From positions 3,410,001 through 3,474,000 of the forward strand of contig NZ_JACCFO010000001.1 of the NCBI RefSeq assembly GCF_013410565.1: a stretch of 64,000 nt of DNA. The letters run 5' to 3'. Under the pieces are notes generated by a model. It saw only the letters and a program-made list of their open reading frames with translations, searched no databases and was not told the origin of the DNA. Positions 19,177 through 28,499 of this stretch are shown here, one piece after another (positions within the stretch are counted from its first letter, which is position 1; each line of letters opens with the position of its first letter). This stretch comes from Streptomonospora nanhaiensis. Its GTDB lineage: Bacteria > Actinomycetota > Actinomycetes > Streptosporangiales > Streptosporangiaceae. The position numbers were made by a program, and so were the translations under genes.

Positions 19177-20027
19177 CCGCGCGGCCCGGACGGGGGTTCC
19201 CGGCGCGGGGGGCGGCGTATATGCTCGGTGCGATCGGCGGTCGTCGGGAAGGAAACGCGGAGAGATCGAAACCCTGGTCGGTGTGTTCCACCCTCTGGGT
19301 GGCCATTAGCCCAGGCCGGGCTGCCCGAAAACCCCGCCTCCGCCGCCTTCGCCCTCAGCCCGGTCCGCCTCCTCGCCTACCTCGCGGTCACCGCCATCGG
19401 ACTTTTCACCTGCGTGTTCGCGGTCGGTTCGGCGCTGATCCTGCTGCGGGTCCTCAACCGGACGGTCGAACGCCGCTGGCCCGGCCTCCGCCCTACCCGG
19501 CACCGCGCCCCGGTTCCGGATCCCTGTCCGCCGCCGGCCTACGGCACGCGAAACGACATCCGCCGAAAACACCTAAAGGCATATCGGACGGCGCGAACGC
19601 GCCTCTCTTCGGCATTCTGCGCCCAAAGCACACCCCGCTGGGGAAATGCGAAAGAGCATGAAGGCAATTTAATGCGTTGCAGAATTCAGCGCCAGCGCTT
19701 GGCCAATGAAGATCTGATACGGAACGCCTGATCAGCAGCGCAGGACACCACCGAAAAACGTTCTGACCTGCACCGATACCAAAAGTCTCGCGCTAGGAGG
19801 CGGGCGCGCGGCGCCGCGGCCGACCGGGCCGCACCCGCCCGGATACGAGGGAAAACAGTGCCGCGCCCTCGAATGTCTGTTTTTCTCCGCCGCTCACCCG
19901 GGGCGTACCGCGGGATTTCCCGGCGCGCGGCGGGCCGGGCACACGACGGCGGCGCGGTGCACCCGGTGCCCCGCGCCGCTCGACCGCTTTCGCGGGTCCC
20001 GCCCGCCGCGGCCGGGACCCGGCCGCC
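19177..20027. other. 850-base intergenic region, partly A/T-rich
   Basis: No family-like gene is visible between the serine hydrolase and the thiolase. The segment 19550-19800 is much richer in A/T than its surroundings. The segment 19210-19320 contains a possible -10 word (GTATAT near 19218) and a small hairpin CTGGG-TGGCCATTAG-CCCAG. A weakly supported small membrane protein is listed separately. I do not recognise a riboswitch or RNA gene here. Confidence 0.35.
19228..19731 (+). CDS. Possible small membrane protein (weak)
   Basis: An open frame of 167 codons starting at GTG 19228 contains one convincing hydrophobic helix (RLLAYLAVTAIGLFTCVFAVG, written here in part) followed by a basic RVLNRTVERRW stop-transfer segment. 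The regions before and after look like non-coding sequence, and the last third is A/T-rich with unusual codons including TTA. No homologue comes to mind, and no clear ribosome binding site precedes the GTG. If real, the true protein is probably the central 60-70 residues only. It could equally be chance. Confidence 0.2.
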   Translation: MRSAVVGKETRRDRNPGRCVPPSGWPLAQAGLPENPASAAFALSPVRLLAYLAVTAIGLFTCVFAVGSALILLRVLNRTVERRWPGLRPTRHRAPVPDPCPPPAYGTRNDIRRKHLKAYRTARTRLSSAFCAQSTPRWGNAKEHEGNLMRCRIQRQRLANEDLIRNA

Positions 20028-21170
20028 TCAGACCCGCTCGATGATCGTGACGTTGGCCTGGCCGCCACCCTCGCACATCGTCTGCAGGCCGTAGCGCCCG
20101 CCGGTGCGGCGCAGCTCGTGCACCAGCTTGGTCATCAGCACCGCGCCGGTGGCGCCCAGCGGGTGCCCCAGGGCGATGGCACCGCCGTTGGGGTTGGTCT
20201 TGGCGGGGTCGGCGCCCAGCTCGTCCAGCCAGGCCATGGGCACCGGAGCGAACGCCTCGTTGATCTCGGTGACGTCGATATCGTCGATGCCCAGCCCGGC
20301 CTTCTCCAGCGCGATCCGCGTCGCGGGGATGGGCGCCGTGAGCATGTACACGGGGTCGTCGCCGACCAGGGCCAGCTGCACGATCCGCGCCAGCGGGGTC
20401 AGGTTGTGCCGCTCGACCGCGCGTTCGGAGGCGATGAGCAGCGCGCCCGCGCCCACCGAGATCTGGCTGGCCACGGCGGCGGTGAGCACCCAGCCCTCGC
20501 GCAGCGGGTCCAGCCCGGCCATCTTCTCCAGGGTGGTGTCGGGGCGCACGCCCTCGTCCTGGGTCACCCCGGCCAGCGGGGCGATCTGCTCGGCGAAGTA
20601 CCCGGCCTGGCGGGCCGCCGCCGCCCGCCGGTGGCTCTCCAGCGCGTAGCGCTCCAGGTCCTCGCGGCTGTAGCCCCACTTCTCGGCCATGAGCTGGGCG
20701 CCGCGGAACTGGGAGATCTCCTGGTCGCCGTAGCGCTTGGCCCAGCCCTCGCCGTACACCGACAGGCCGGCGTCCAGCGCGAACTTGACGTTGGAGCCCA
20801 TGGGCACCATGCCCATGTTCTCCACACCCGAGGCCACCACCAGGTCCTGGGTGCCCGACATGACGCCCTGCGCGGCGAAGTGCACTGCCTGCTGGGAGGA
20901 CCCGCACTGGCGGTCGATGGTGACGCCGGCGGTGGTCTCGGGCAGCCCGGCCGACAGCCACGCCGTGCGGGCGAGGTCGAGCGCCTGCGGGCCGACCTGG
21001 CTCACGCAGCCCATCACGACGTCCTCGACCGCCGCCGGATCCACCCCCGTGCGGTCGACCAGCTCCTTGAGCACGTGGGCGCCCAGGTCGGCCGGGTGCA
21101 CGCCGGCCAGGGCGCCCTTCTTGGTGCCGACGGGGGTCCGGACGGCCCCGACGATGAATGCCTCAGCCAC
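20028..21170 (-). CDS. Acetyl-CoA acetyltransferase (thiolase)
   Basis: This 380-residue thiolase condenses or cleaves acyl-CoA units in fatty-acid degradation or acetoacetyl-CoA synthesis. The nucleophilic C89 is in DRQCGSSQQA, H336 is in the ALGHPLGATG motif and C366 in the terminal MCEGGGQ block, so the catalytic triad is complete. The start GTG 21170 follows GGAGGA; an upstream ATG in frame adds residues without similarity. Its promoter region carries an 18-bp inverted repeat (21208-21225) that shares ATTCGGTT with a palindrome upstream of the acyl-CoA dehydrogenase at 23631. That suggests a common fatty-acid responsive repressor. Its physiological direction cannot be told from sequence. 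Confidence 0.9.
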   Translation of the reverse strand: MAEAFIVGAVRTPVGTKKGALAGVHPADLGAHVLKELVDRTGVDPAAVEDVVMGCVSQVGPQALDLARTAWLSAGLPETTAGVTIDRQCGSSQQAVHFAAQGVMSGTQDLVVASGVENMGMVPMGSNVKFALDAGLSVYGEGWAKRYGDQEISQFRGAQLMAEKWGYSREDLERYALESHRRAAAARQAGYFAEQIAPLAGVTQDEGVRPDTTLEKMAGLDPLREGWVLTAAVASQISVGAGALLIASERAVERHNLTPLARIVQLALVGDDPVYMLTAPIPATRIALEKAGLGIDDIDVTEINEAFAPVPMAWLDELGADPAKTNPNGGAIALGHPLGATGAVLMTKLVHELRRTGGRYGLQTMCEGGGQANVTIIERV

Positions 21171-21207
21171 GGTTCCTCCAGAGGGGCGAGCGCTTCGATG
21201 CCTAACC

Positions 21208-21225
21208 CGAACCATATTCGGTTCG
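21208..21225. promoter_or_regulatory. Inverted repeat upstream of thiolase
   Basis: CGAACC-ATATTC-GGTTCG is a perfect 6+6+6 inverted repeat located 38-55 bases upstream of the thiolase start, in the expected operator position. The right half, ATTCGGTT, recurs in the palindrome upstream of the acyl-CoA dehydrogenase. Confidence 0.5.
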
Positions 21226-21282
21226 CCCGGCGCGGCAAGTCCTCGGGGCCGCCTTCGCCCTCCCCGCCCTCCCGGACCGGCG

Positions 21283-23322
21283 CTACAGGTAGCGCGGCCG
21301 GCCGGCCTCGCCGGCCAGCGCCGCGTCGTCCTCGTCGCCCAGGGTGCGCCGCGCCACGTCGCGCAGCACCGCGACCAGCTCGGGGTGGTCCTCGGGCGCG
21401 TAGTCGGCCAGCGCCGAGCGCAGCGCGTCCTCCTGGGCGGCGAGGAGCCGTCGGGCGGCGTCGCGCCCCCGCGCGCTCAGCGCCCAGTGCGCCGCCGTGC
21501 CGTTGAGCAGTCCGGCCCGGCGCAGCTCCTCCTGGACGGGCACCAGGCCCTCAACCGGCCGGTGGCACAGGCGCGCCAGCTCCTCGCCGCTGCTCGACCC
21601 GGTGACGGCGAGGTGGCTGAGCACCCAGCACGCCCCGGGCGACAGGTCCAGGCCGGCCGCCGCCGCCAGCCGCTCATACATCCGCCGGGGCCCGGCGCGC
21701 CCGGCCTCGCGGTAGGCGGCGGCCTCGACACGCGCCAAGGGCTCGCGCGTGCTGGCCACCGGCGCCACCGCCTCGTGCAGGTCGGGGTGGCCGGTCGTGG
21801 TGCGCAGCGGGATCTCCCGCAGCAGCAGGGTCAGCAGGAACGCGGCCGCCGCCACCGGCGCCGCGCACAGGAACACGGTGTCGATGGAGTCGGCGTAGGC
21901 GCGCAGGAACTGCGCCTGGGCCGCCGCCGGCAGGGTGTCCAGCACGCGCGGGCTGGTCTCCAGCTGCTCCGTCGACACCCCCGGCGGCAGGGGGATCTCG
22001 TCGGCGCGCGCCTGGAGGTTGGCGGCCAGCCGCGCCGAGAAGACCGAGCCGAACACCGCCGTGCCGAACGATCCGCCGATGGAGCGGAAGAAGGTGGCGG
22101 TGGAGGTGGCCGCGCCCAGGTCGGCGTAGTCGGCGGCGTTCTGCACCGCCGTCAGCACGACCTGCATGACCAGCCCCAGCCCGCAGCCCAGCAGCAGGAA
22201 GTAGCCGCTCATGGCCACCATCGAGGTGTCGGGGCCCAGCGTGGCCAGCAGCAGCAGGGCCGCCGTCACCAGGGCCATGCCCACGATCGGGAAGGGCTTG
22301 TAGCGGCCGGTGTGGGAGACCAGCTGGCCGCTGCCGATCGAGGTCACCAGCATGCCCACCACCATGGGCAGCAGGTGCAGCCCCGAGGCCGTGGGCGAGT
22401 AGCCGTGCACCACCTGCAGGAACAGCGGCAGGTAGGCCATGGCGCCCATCATCGCGAACCCCACGCACGCCAGCACGGCCACGCCGACGGGCACCACGCG
22501 GCCGCGGAACAGGTGCAGCGGCATCACGGGCTCGGCGGCGCGGCGCGCGCTCAGCCACCACCCGGCGCCCAGCAGGAGCGCGGCGGCGGCCAGCCCGATC
22601 GTCACCGGCGAGGTCCAGGCGTAGACGCTGCCGCCCCAGGCGCAGACCAGGGTGAGCACCACGGCGGCGCCCGCCAGCAGCGCGGTGCCCGCGTAGTCGA
22701 TCCGGTGCCGGGTGCGCCGCCCGGTGGCCGGCAGCACGAGCAGCACGGCGGTGAAGGCCAGCGCGCCCAACGGCAGGTTGATGTAGAAGACCCAGCGCCA
22801 GGACAGGTGGTCCACGAACAGCCCGCCCAGCAGCGGACCGGCCACACTGGCCACGCCGAAGGACGCCCCGAAGAACCCCTGGTACCGGCCGCGCTCGCGG
22901 GGCGGCACCACGTCGCCGACGATCGCCATGGCCAGCGTCATCAGCCCGCCGCCGCCCACGCCCTGCAGCGCGCGGAACAGGATGAGCTGGAGCATCGACT
23001 GCGAGGTGCCCGACAGCGCCGATCCGACCAGGAACACCACGATGCAGGCCAGGAACAGCCACTTGCGGCCGAACTGGTCGCCGAGCTTGCCCCACAGCGG
23101 CGTGCTGGCCGTGACGGCCAGCAGGTAGGCGGTGATCACCCACGACAGGTGGTTGAGGCCGCCGAGGTCGCCGACGATGGTGGGCAGCGTGGTCGAGACG
23201 ATCGTCTGGTCCAGCGCGGCGAGCAGCACGGTCAGCAGCAGGGCCGCCATCACCACGGCGGCGCCCGCGCGACCCCGCGGCTCCCGGCGCGGACGGGTGC
23301 GGGCTGCGTGCTTGGCTGCCAT
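21283..23322 (-). CDS. DHA2-family MFS drug efflux transporter with C-terminal wHTH-like extension
   Basis: This 679-residue proton antiporter belongs to the DHA2 (14-TMS) branch of the major facilitator superfamily. Signature segments are [19 protein letters not shown] in helix 1, [11 protein letters not shown] (motif A), and the RALQGVGGG and GPLLGG motifs; about fourteen hydrophobic segments follow. After the last helix there is a cytoplasmic tail of about 150 residues resembling a winged-helix (MarR-like) fold, a feature of many actinobacterial DHA2 pumps. The start ATG 23322 has an AGGGGGC box upstream. It is transcribed divergently from the acyl-CoA dehydrogenase, sharing about 310 bases. 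Substrates are unknown. Confidence 0.88.
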   Translation of the reverse strand: MAAKHAARTRPRREPRGRAGAAVVMAALLLTVLLAALDQTIVSTTLPTIVGDLGGLNHLSWVITAYLLAVTASTPLWGKLGDQFGRKWLFLACIVVFLVGSALSGTSQSMLQLILFRALQGVGGGGLMTLAMAIVGDVVPPRERGRYQGFFGASFGVASVAGPLLGGLFVDHLSWRWVFYINLPLGALAFTAVLLVLPATGRRTRHRIDYAGTALLAGAAVVLTLVCAWGGSVYAWTSPVTIGLAAAALLLGAGWWLSARRAAEPVMPLHLFRGRVVPVGVAVLACVGFAMMGAMAYLPLFLQVVHGYSPTASGLHLLPMVVGMLVTSIGSGQLVSHTGRYKPFPIVGMALVTAALLLLATLGPDTSMVAMSGYFLLLGCGLGLVMQVVLTAVQNAADYADLGAATSTATFFRSIGGSFGTAVFGSVFSARLAANLQARADEIPLPPGVSTEQLETSPRVLDTLPAAAQAQFLRAYADSIDTVFLCAAPVAAAAFLLTLLLREIPLRTTTGHPDLHEAVAPVASTREPLARVEAAAYREAGRAGPRRMYERLAAAAGLDLSPGACWVLSHLAVTGSSSGEELARLCHRPVEGLVPVQEELRRAGLLNGTAAHWALSARGRDAARRLLAAQEDALRSALADYAPEDHPELVAVLRDVARRTLGDEDDAALAGEAGRPRYL

Positions 23323-23630
23323 CGGGTGCTGCCCCCTGCCGGCGCGAAGAACGGGTGGACGACGGTGAACGCAGCAGCAGCCTAAGCAGGGGCGATGCCG
23401 GCGGCCGGACGGCCGGGCGCGGCCGGACCCGGACTTTGCGGAAACTTCAGCCGTCCCGGGCCGAGCCGGTCCCCGCCCGGCGCGGGGGCCGGCCGGCGGC
23501 GGCCGCGCGCCCGGCTCGGCCGGCGCACGGTCCTGCCGAACCGAACGGGATTCGGTTACGGTGGTGCCGTACGTCACGCACCGGGCGCGCCGCCCGGGCG
23601 CGGGTGGGGCCGGCAGCGAAGGAGTGGGCC
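23323..23630. other. Divergent intergenic region, MFS pump / acyl-CoA dehydrogenase
   Basis: These 308 bases carry the promoters of both divergent genes. The only structure I see is the palindrome at 23539-23557, listed separately. Confidence 0.4.
23539..23557. promoter_or_regulatory. Palindrome upstream of acyl-CoA dehydrogenase
   Basis: AACCGAA-CGGGA-TTCGGTT is a perfect 7-bp inverted repeat with a 5-base centre, 74-92 bases before the acyl-CoA dehydrogenase start. It shares ATTCGGTT with the palindrome upstream of the thiolase, suggesting the same TetR-type regulator binds both. Confidence 0.5.
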
Positions 23631-24773
23631 ATGCGGCGGGAGATCTTCGAGACCGACCACGACCTCTACCGGGAGTCGGTGGCCGCGTTCCTCAAGCGCG
23701 AGGTGGTGCCCTTCCACGACCGGTGGGAGAAGGACGGCATCGTCCCGCGCGAGGTGTGGACCAAGGCCGGCGAGGTCGGCATCCTCGGCCTGGGCGTGCC
23801 CGCCGAGTACGGCGGCTCGGGCACCGACGACTTCCGCTTCAACGCGATCGTCGCCGAGGAGATCTGCCGCGTCGGCGCCAGCGGACTCGGGTTCGGCCTG
23901 CAGAACGACGTCATGGCCCCCTACCTGGTGCGGCTGACCACCGAGGAGCAGCGCCGCCGGTGGCTGCCCGGGTTCGCCTCGGGCGAGCTGATCACCGCCA
24001 TCGCCATGACCGAGCCGGGCGCCGGCAGCGACCTCCAGGGCATCCAGACCACCGCCGTGCGCGACGGCGACCACTACGTGCTCAACGGGCAGAAGACCTT
24101 CATCACCAACGGCATCAACGCCGACCTGGTGGTCGTGGTGGCGCGCACCGACCCCGGCGCCGGCGCGCACGGGATCTCCCTGCTGGCCGTGGAGCGCGGC
24201 ATGCCGGGGTTCGAGCGGGGCCGCAACCTCGACAAGATCGGACTCAAGGCCCAGGACACCGCCGAACTGTCGTTCACCGACGTGCGGGTGCCCGCCGCCA
24301 ACCTCATCGGACGCGAGAACGCGGGGTTCGTCCACCTCATGACCAACCTGCCGCAGGAGCGGCTGGCGATCGCGGTGTCGGCCACCGCCGGGTCGGAGGC
24401 GGTGCTCGACCAGACCATCGAGTACTGCAAGAACCGCACGGCTTTCGGACGCCCGATCAGCAGGTTCCAGAACACCCGTTTCCTGCTGGCTGAACTCGCC
24501 ACCGAGATCGACCTCGCCCGCACCTACGTGGACCGGGCGATCACCCTGCTCAACCGGGGCGAGCTGACGCCCGAGGACGCCGCCAAGGCGAAGTGGTGGA
24601 CCACCGAGCTCGCCAACCGGGTCATGGACCGGTGCCTGCAACTGCACGGCGGGTATGGATACATGATGGAATACCCCGTGGCTAAGGCATGGCAGGACGC
24701 CCGGATCCAGTCGATCTTCGGTGGCACCACCGAGATCATGAAGGAGATCGTGGGCCGCTCGCTGGGCCTGTAG
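23631..24773 (+). CDS. Acyl-CoA dehydrogenase
   Basis: This 380-residue flavoprotein introduces the first double bond in acyl-CoA beta-oxidation. N-terminal, middle and C-terminal acyl-CoA dehydrogenase domains are all present. Flavin contacts are seen in [13 protein letters not shown], and the C-terminus has [12 protein letters not shown] and [11 protein letters not shown]. Glycine replaces the E-G-T glutamate, so the catalytic base is probably E243 in LPQERL, as in long-chain and isovaleryl-CoA dehydrogenases. Together these features favour a long-chain type. The ATG at 23631 follows GAAGGAG. It is divergent from the efflux pump and followed by a 55-residue membrane protein. A palindrome upstream matches one near the thiolase. 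Confidence 0.92.
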   Translation: MRREIFETDHDLYRESVAAFLKREVVPFHDRWEKDGIVPREVWTKAGEVGILGLGVPAEYGGSGTDDFRFNAIVAEEICRVGASGLGFGLQNDVMAPYLVRLTTEEQRRRWLPGFASGELITAIAMTEPGAGSDLQGIQTTAVRDGDHYVLNGQKTFITNGINADLVVVVARTDPGAGAHGISLLAVERGMPGFERGRNLDKIGLKAQDTAELSFTDVRVPAANLIGRENAGFVHLMTNLPQERLAIAVSATAGSEAVLDQTIEYCKNRTAFGRPISRFQNTRFLLAELATEIDLARTYVDRAITLLNRGELTPEDAAKAKWWTTELANRVMDRCLQLHGGYGYMMEYPVAKAWQDARIQSIFGGTTEIMKEIVGRSLGL

Positions 24774-24814
24774 CCGCACCCCCTGACGGGTCTGGCGAAA
24801 GGGTCGGGATCGCT

Positions 24815-24982
24815 GTGACTGGCGCGTGGGACGGGCTGATCGTCCTCGGTCTCCTGGTCATCCTGCTGGTACTGGGCGTGCGCCGGCTCCGGCGCAGGGT
24901 CCACATCCCGTGGGCCACCGGCGGCATCGTCGTGTTCTTCATCTTCGTGGTGCTGATGCTGTGGGCGTGGTCCAACCGCTGA
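24815..24982 (+). CDS. Small two-helix membrane protein
   Basis: This 55-residue protein starts at GTG 24815 with a purine-rich GAAAGGG upstream. It has two hydrophobic stretches (LIVLGLLVILLVLGV and GGIVVFFIFVVLMLWAW) joined by a strongly basic RRLRRRVH loop. Small membrane proteins of this design are common in actinobacteria, but I recognise no family. It follows the acyl-CoA dehydrogenase by 41 bases and could be co-transcribed with it. Function unknown. Confidence 0.55.
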   Translation: MTGAWDGLIVLGLLVILLVLGVRRLRRRVHIPWATGGIVVFFIFVVLMLWAWSNR

Positions 24983-25007
24983 CGCCGGGGCGGGGCCGCC
25001 CCGGCGG

Positions 25008-27272
25008 TCACTCCGACTTCAGCGGGACCTCGAACCACACGGCCTTGCCGTCGGGCGTGGGCCGCGACCCCCAGCGGGTGGCGAGCTGGTCGACGAGGTA
25101 GAGGCCGCGCCCGCCCTCGTCGTCGGCGCCCGCGCTGCGGATGCGCGGCAGCCGCAGGTCGCGGTCGAACACCTCGACCCACACCGACTCCGCGCCCCGG
25201 CGCAGCCGCAGCAGGAACTCGGTGGCCTGCGGCGGCGCGGGCTCCTCGCCCGCCTCCTCCAGCAGGTCCGACCAGTCCTCGTCGAACTCGTCGCCGCCCC
25301 CGCCGCCGAGGGCGCCCAGGCCGGGCAGCTCGGCGGAGTCCTTGACGCCGTCGGCGGTGAACTCCCGGCGCACCGGGTGCGGGGTGGCGTGGATGACCAC
25401 GTTGGTGACGATCTCGGAGACCAGCAGGCAGGCCAGCTCGGCCTGGTCGCGGTCCATGCCCCAGTTCTTGAAGGTGCTGGAGGCCAGGTGCCGGGCGTCG
25501 CCGACCGTGGGCGCCTCGGCGATGAACCAGCCCTCCTCCATGGCGAGTTCGCCGGGGTGGGTGCGCACCACCAGCAGGGCGGTGTCGTCGTCGATCTCGC
25601 CGGGCACGGCGGTCAGGGCGGTCTCGGCGATCTGGTCGACGTCCTTGTCGGCGACCTCGCGGACCCGCTCGTAGAGGTACTCCATCGACCGGGGGATGTC
25701 GACGCTGCCGCCGAGGGGGCGGCGGTCGACCAGGCCGTCGGTGTAGAGCAGCAGGGTGGCCCCGGCCGGGAGTTCGAGGTTGGCCTGGTGGTAGACGGCG
25801 TCCTCCAGCCCGCTGCCGCCGCGCGCCCGCACCCCCAGCAGGGTGTCGGAGACCTCCAGCGCGAGCTCCTCGACCTGGCCGTCGTTGATGAGCAGCGGCG
25901 CCTGGTGGCCGGCGTTGGCGTAGGACAGCTCCCGCGACCAGGCGTCGTAGACCATGTACAGGCAGCTCACGCTGGGCACCCAGGTGCCGCCGGAGCCGTC
26001 GGGGCGGCCGAGTTGGCGCACCCACTCGTCGAGCGCGAGGAGGATGTCGGCGGGCTCGCGGTCGGCCTGGGCGAACGCGCGCAGGGCGGCGCGCATCTGC
26101 CCCATGACGGCCGCGGCGTGCGGGCCGCGGCCCTCGACGTCGCCGATCACCAGCCCCACGCGCCCCGCCGACAGCGGGATGACGTCGTAGAAGTCGCCGC
26201 CGACCTGGGTCTGGATGCCGTGGCCGTGCGCCTCCAGCGGCTTGGCGGGGACGTAGCGGTGGGCGATGGTGAGGCCGTCGAAGGGCGGGAACTCCCCGCG
26301 CGGCAGCAGGCTCTGCTGGAAGGCGAGCGCGGTGCGGCGCTCCTCCTCGAACAGGCGGGCGTTGTCGATGGCCAGCGCCACCCGTGAGGCGAGCGCGCCC
26401 ACCAGGTCGCGGTCGAAGCCGCCGTAGCGGGTCTTCTGCCGGGGCGACAGGCGCGAGAGGGCGAGCGTGAGCACGCCCAGGAGTTCGCCGCGGGCGCGCA
26501 GCGGCGCCGCGATGGCCGAGGTCACCCCCACCTGCTCGGCGACGCGGGCCGAGCGCGCGTCGTCGGTCTCGTAGGCGTAGGCGTAGTCGCTGACGAGCAC
26601 CGTCTCGAAGCGCCGCATGGCGGTGTAGACGAAGTGGCGGTCGGGGTAGCGGACCTCCTCGCCGACGTCGAACCAGGTGCCCGCGGGCGGGGTCCAGCCC
26701 TCGGCGTGCACCGAGACGTGCCGGACGAGGCGGTCGTGGTCGAAGAGGTCGATGAAGCAGTGGTGGGCGAACTGCGGCACCAGGATCTCGGCGACCGCCT
26801 TCATGGTGGACCCGAACTCCAGCGAGCCGGCCAGGCGGCTGCCGACGCGGTCGAGCAGGCCGTAGAGGTCCTCGACGCGGCCGCTGCGCAGGGCCTCGTC
26901 GGCGAAGACGACGAAGCCGTCCACGGCGCCCGCGGGCGACTTGAGGGGCACGGCGCTGACCCGGATGTGCAGCCAGGCGGAGTCGGCCCGCACGACGGCG
27001 AAGGTGCCGTCCCAGGTCTCGCCGCGCAGCACGCGCCGCACGAGCTGGTCGGCGCGGTCGCGGTCGGAGTCCTGGATGCCGAGGTCGGTGAACGACCGGC
27101 CCAGGAGGTGGCCGTCGTCGGCGGAGAGCCCGAACATGGCGCGGGCGTAGGGATTGATGTGTCTCAGCCGGCCCGCGCGGTCGGCGACCACCACCGCCGT
27201 CTGAGCGTGCTCGAAGACCGCCGCCCCCGTGAAGGCACCATCGTGGCGGAAGTCGTCCCCCCGTTGGTTCAT
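25008..27272 (-). CDS. SpoIIE-type PP2C phosphatase with PAS, GAF and HATPase domains
   Basis: This 754-residue multidomain signalling protein reads in order: PAS domain (about 20-130), GAF domain (about 160-320), PP2C/SpoIIE serine phosphatase (about 340-580) with QVGGDFYDVI and DDDTALLVVRT metal-binding segments, and a C-terminal HATPase/anti-sigma domain (VSEIVTNVVIHA as N-box, GGRGLYLVDQLA as G-box). An acidic Gly-rich insert of about 50 residues splits the kinase-like domain. Such proteins act on anti-anti-sigma factors, linking stress or light-like signals to alternative sigma factors. No partner STAS gene is adjacent. The ATG at 27272 is the second available start and lies close to the PAS domain. 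The kinase domain would act as an RsbW-like partner binder. Confidence 0.88.
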   Translation of the reverse strand: MNQRGDDFRHDGAFTGAAVFEHAQTAVVVADRAGRLRHINPYARAMFGLSADDGHLLGRSFTDLGIQDSDRDRADQLVRRVLRGETWDGTFAVVRADSAWLHIRVSAVPLKSPAGAVDGFVVFADEALRSGRVEDLYGLLDRVGSRLAGSLEFGSTMKAVAEILVPQFAHHCFIDLFDHDRLVRHVSVHAEGWTPPAGTWFDVGEEVRYPDRHFVYTAMRRFETVLVSDYAYAYETDDARSARVAEQVGVTSAIAAPLRARGELLGVLTLALSRLSPRQKTRYGGFDRDLVGALASRVALAIDNARLFEEERRTALAFQQSLLPRGEFPPFDGLTIAHRYVPAKPLEAHGHGIQTQVGGDFYDVIPLSAGRVGLVIGDVEGRGPHAAAVMGQMRAALRAFAQADREPADILLALDEWVRQLGRPDGSGGTWVPSVSCLYMVYDAWSRELSYANAGHQAPLLINDGQVEELALEVSDTLLGVRARGGSGLEDAVYHQANLELPAGATLLLYTDGLVDRRPLGGSVDIPRSMEYLYERVREVADKDVDQIAETALTAVPGEIDDDTALLVVRTHPGELAMEEGWFIAEAPTVGDARHLASSTFKNWGMDRDQAELACLLVSEIVTNVVIHATPHPVRREFTADGVKDSAELPGLGALGGGGGDEFDEDWSDLLEEAGEEPAPPQATEFLLRLRRGAESVWVEVFDRDLRLPRIRSAGADDEGGRGLYLVDQLATRWGSRPTPDGKAVWFEVPLKSE

Positions 27273-27484
27273 ACAGCCGCCACCTCGACCTCGCCGGCCG
27301 GGGTCATGACGCCCGGCCGCACGATCCGTACTGCCCCCGTGCGGCGGGCCTGCTTGCACTGGCTGCCGCGAACCATGGGGTGAGCATAGCCCTACCGGGG
27401 GTGTATCTGCAGAGCAACGTTACATTTCGGTTGGCGGGAAGGGGCGACGGCGGGCGCGCCGGCCGCGCGGAGGGGGTGGGGCGG

Positions 27485-28195
27485 TCAGGGCTTGGTGACG
27501 AAAATGTGGCTTGCGATCTGCCGGGACAGTTCGCTGGTCTCGCCATCCTTGCCGCTACCACCAATCACCTGTACGCCGTTGTCGCTCGCGACGAGCGTGA
27601 CTTCCTGCTCAGGTTGTACCCCGGAGTGCTTGAGATCGAGCATGACCTCGGGGTCGCTTTGCAGCTGCTCGCTGATGCGCCGGACCGTGACCGTGACCTC
27701 GGTGCCGTTGGCGACCTCCAGCATCGGCACGATGGAGTCGCCGGAGAAGGGCTCGGGGGAGTAGTCGTCCAGCCCCAGCTCCTCGAGGCCGGGGATGGGG
27801 TTGCCGTGGGGACACACCGAGGGGGCGTTCAGGAGCTTGACCAGGCGCTCCTCGACGGCCTCGGAGATGACGTGCTCCCAGCGGCAGGCCTCGACGTGGA
27901 CGTCCTCCCACGGCAGGCCGATGACGTCGACCAGCAGGCGTTCGGCGAGGCGGTGCTTGCGCATGACGTGGGTGGCGAGACGGCGGCCGTCCTCGGTCAT
28001 GACGAGGTGGCGGTCGTTCTCGACCCGGAGCAGGCCGTCGCGCTCCATGCGCGCCACAGTCTGGCTCACGGTGGGGCCGCTCTGCTGCAGGCGCTCGGCG
28101 ATGCGGGCGCGCAGCGGCACAATGCCCTCTTCCTCCAGCTCGAAGATCGTGCGGAGGTACATCTCCGTGGTGTCGATAAGCCCGTGTGCGGTCAA
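27485..28195 (-). CDS. ideR: DtxR-family iron-dependent repressor IdeR
   Basis: This 236-residue protein is an iron-dependent DtxR/IdeR-type repressor. The helix-turn-helix is at about 27-60 (ARIAERLQQSGPTVSQTV). Metal ligands match DtxR with an offset of two: M12, C104, E107 and H108 for the primary site, and H81, E85 and H100 for the ancillary site. Residues beyond about 150 form the SH3-like domain (EVTVTVRRISEQLQ), so the architecture is complete. The TTG start at 28195 follows GGGAGGGGGAG. With ferrous iron, IdeR blocks siderophore and iron uptake genes and activates storage. No classical iron box is visible nearby, so local targets are unclear. Confidence 0.93.
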   Translation of the reverse strand: MTAHGLIDTTEMYLRTIFELEEEGIVPLRARIAERLQQSGPTVSQTVARMERDGLLRVENDRHLVMTEDGRRLATHVMRKHRLAERLLVDVIGLPWEDVHVEACRWEHVISEAVEERLVKLLNAPSVCPHGNPIPGLEELGLDDYSPEPFSGDSIVPMLEVANGTEVTVTVRRISEQLQSDPEVMLDLKHSGVQPEQEVTLVASDNGVQVIGGSGKDGETSELSRQIASHIFVTKP

Positions 28196-28499
28196 GGCTC
28201 CCCCTCCCCTCGTGGGCCGTCGAGAGTCGACGACGGCAGACTCTCAACACAGGCCGGTCGCAGGGGATTCCGGCCGTCTGCCGAGGAGCCGAAGTCGTGA
28301 CCCGGTCAGAGGCCGGCCGCTGCGCCCTGGCCGCGGGAGCGGCCACCGATCTGGCTTCATCATACCTCGGCAACAGACAACCCACTTCGCCGCAATGTGG
28401 CATGCGCCACAGTGTCGGCCGGGGCTCCCGCGCCCTCCGGTGCGGCTGCGCCCGAGGGGCTCCCCCGGGAGGCCGGGACGGGTGCGCGGGGCGGGTGTG
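28196..28499 (-). other. Upstream region of ideR
   Basis: These 304 bases between pdxH and ideR should contain the ideR promoter. On the minus strand a -10-like TATGAT lies at 28359-28364, with TTGTCT a short distance upstream. I see no IdeR box and no other gene. Confidence 0.35.

Noticed and set aside
19195-19330. Possible riboswitch or structured RNA around GGAAGGAAACGCGGAG.
   Set aside because: I compared it mentally with cobalamin, glycine, TPP, c-di-AMP and SRP/RNase P signatures; none fits. Only a short hairpin remains.
20737-23385. An 882-codon open frame on the plus strand opposite the thiolase and efflux genes.
   Set aside because: Shadow of minus-strand genes; composition is His/Gln/Arg-rich and without motifs.
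28196-28499. Expected iron box (TTAGGTTAGG-type) upstream of ideR.
   Set aside because: No match of acceptable quality is present, so autoregulation by IdeR is not claimed.
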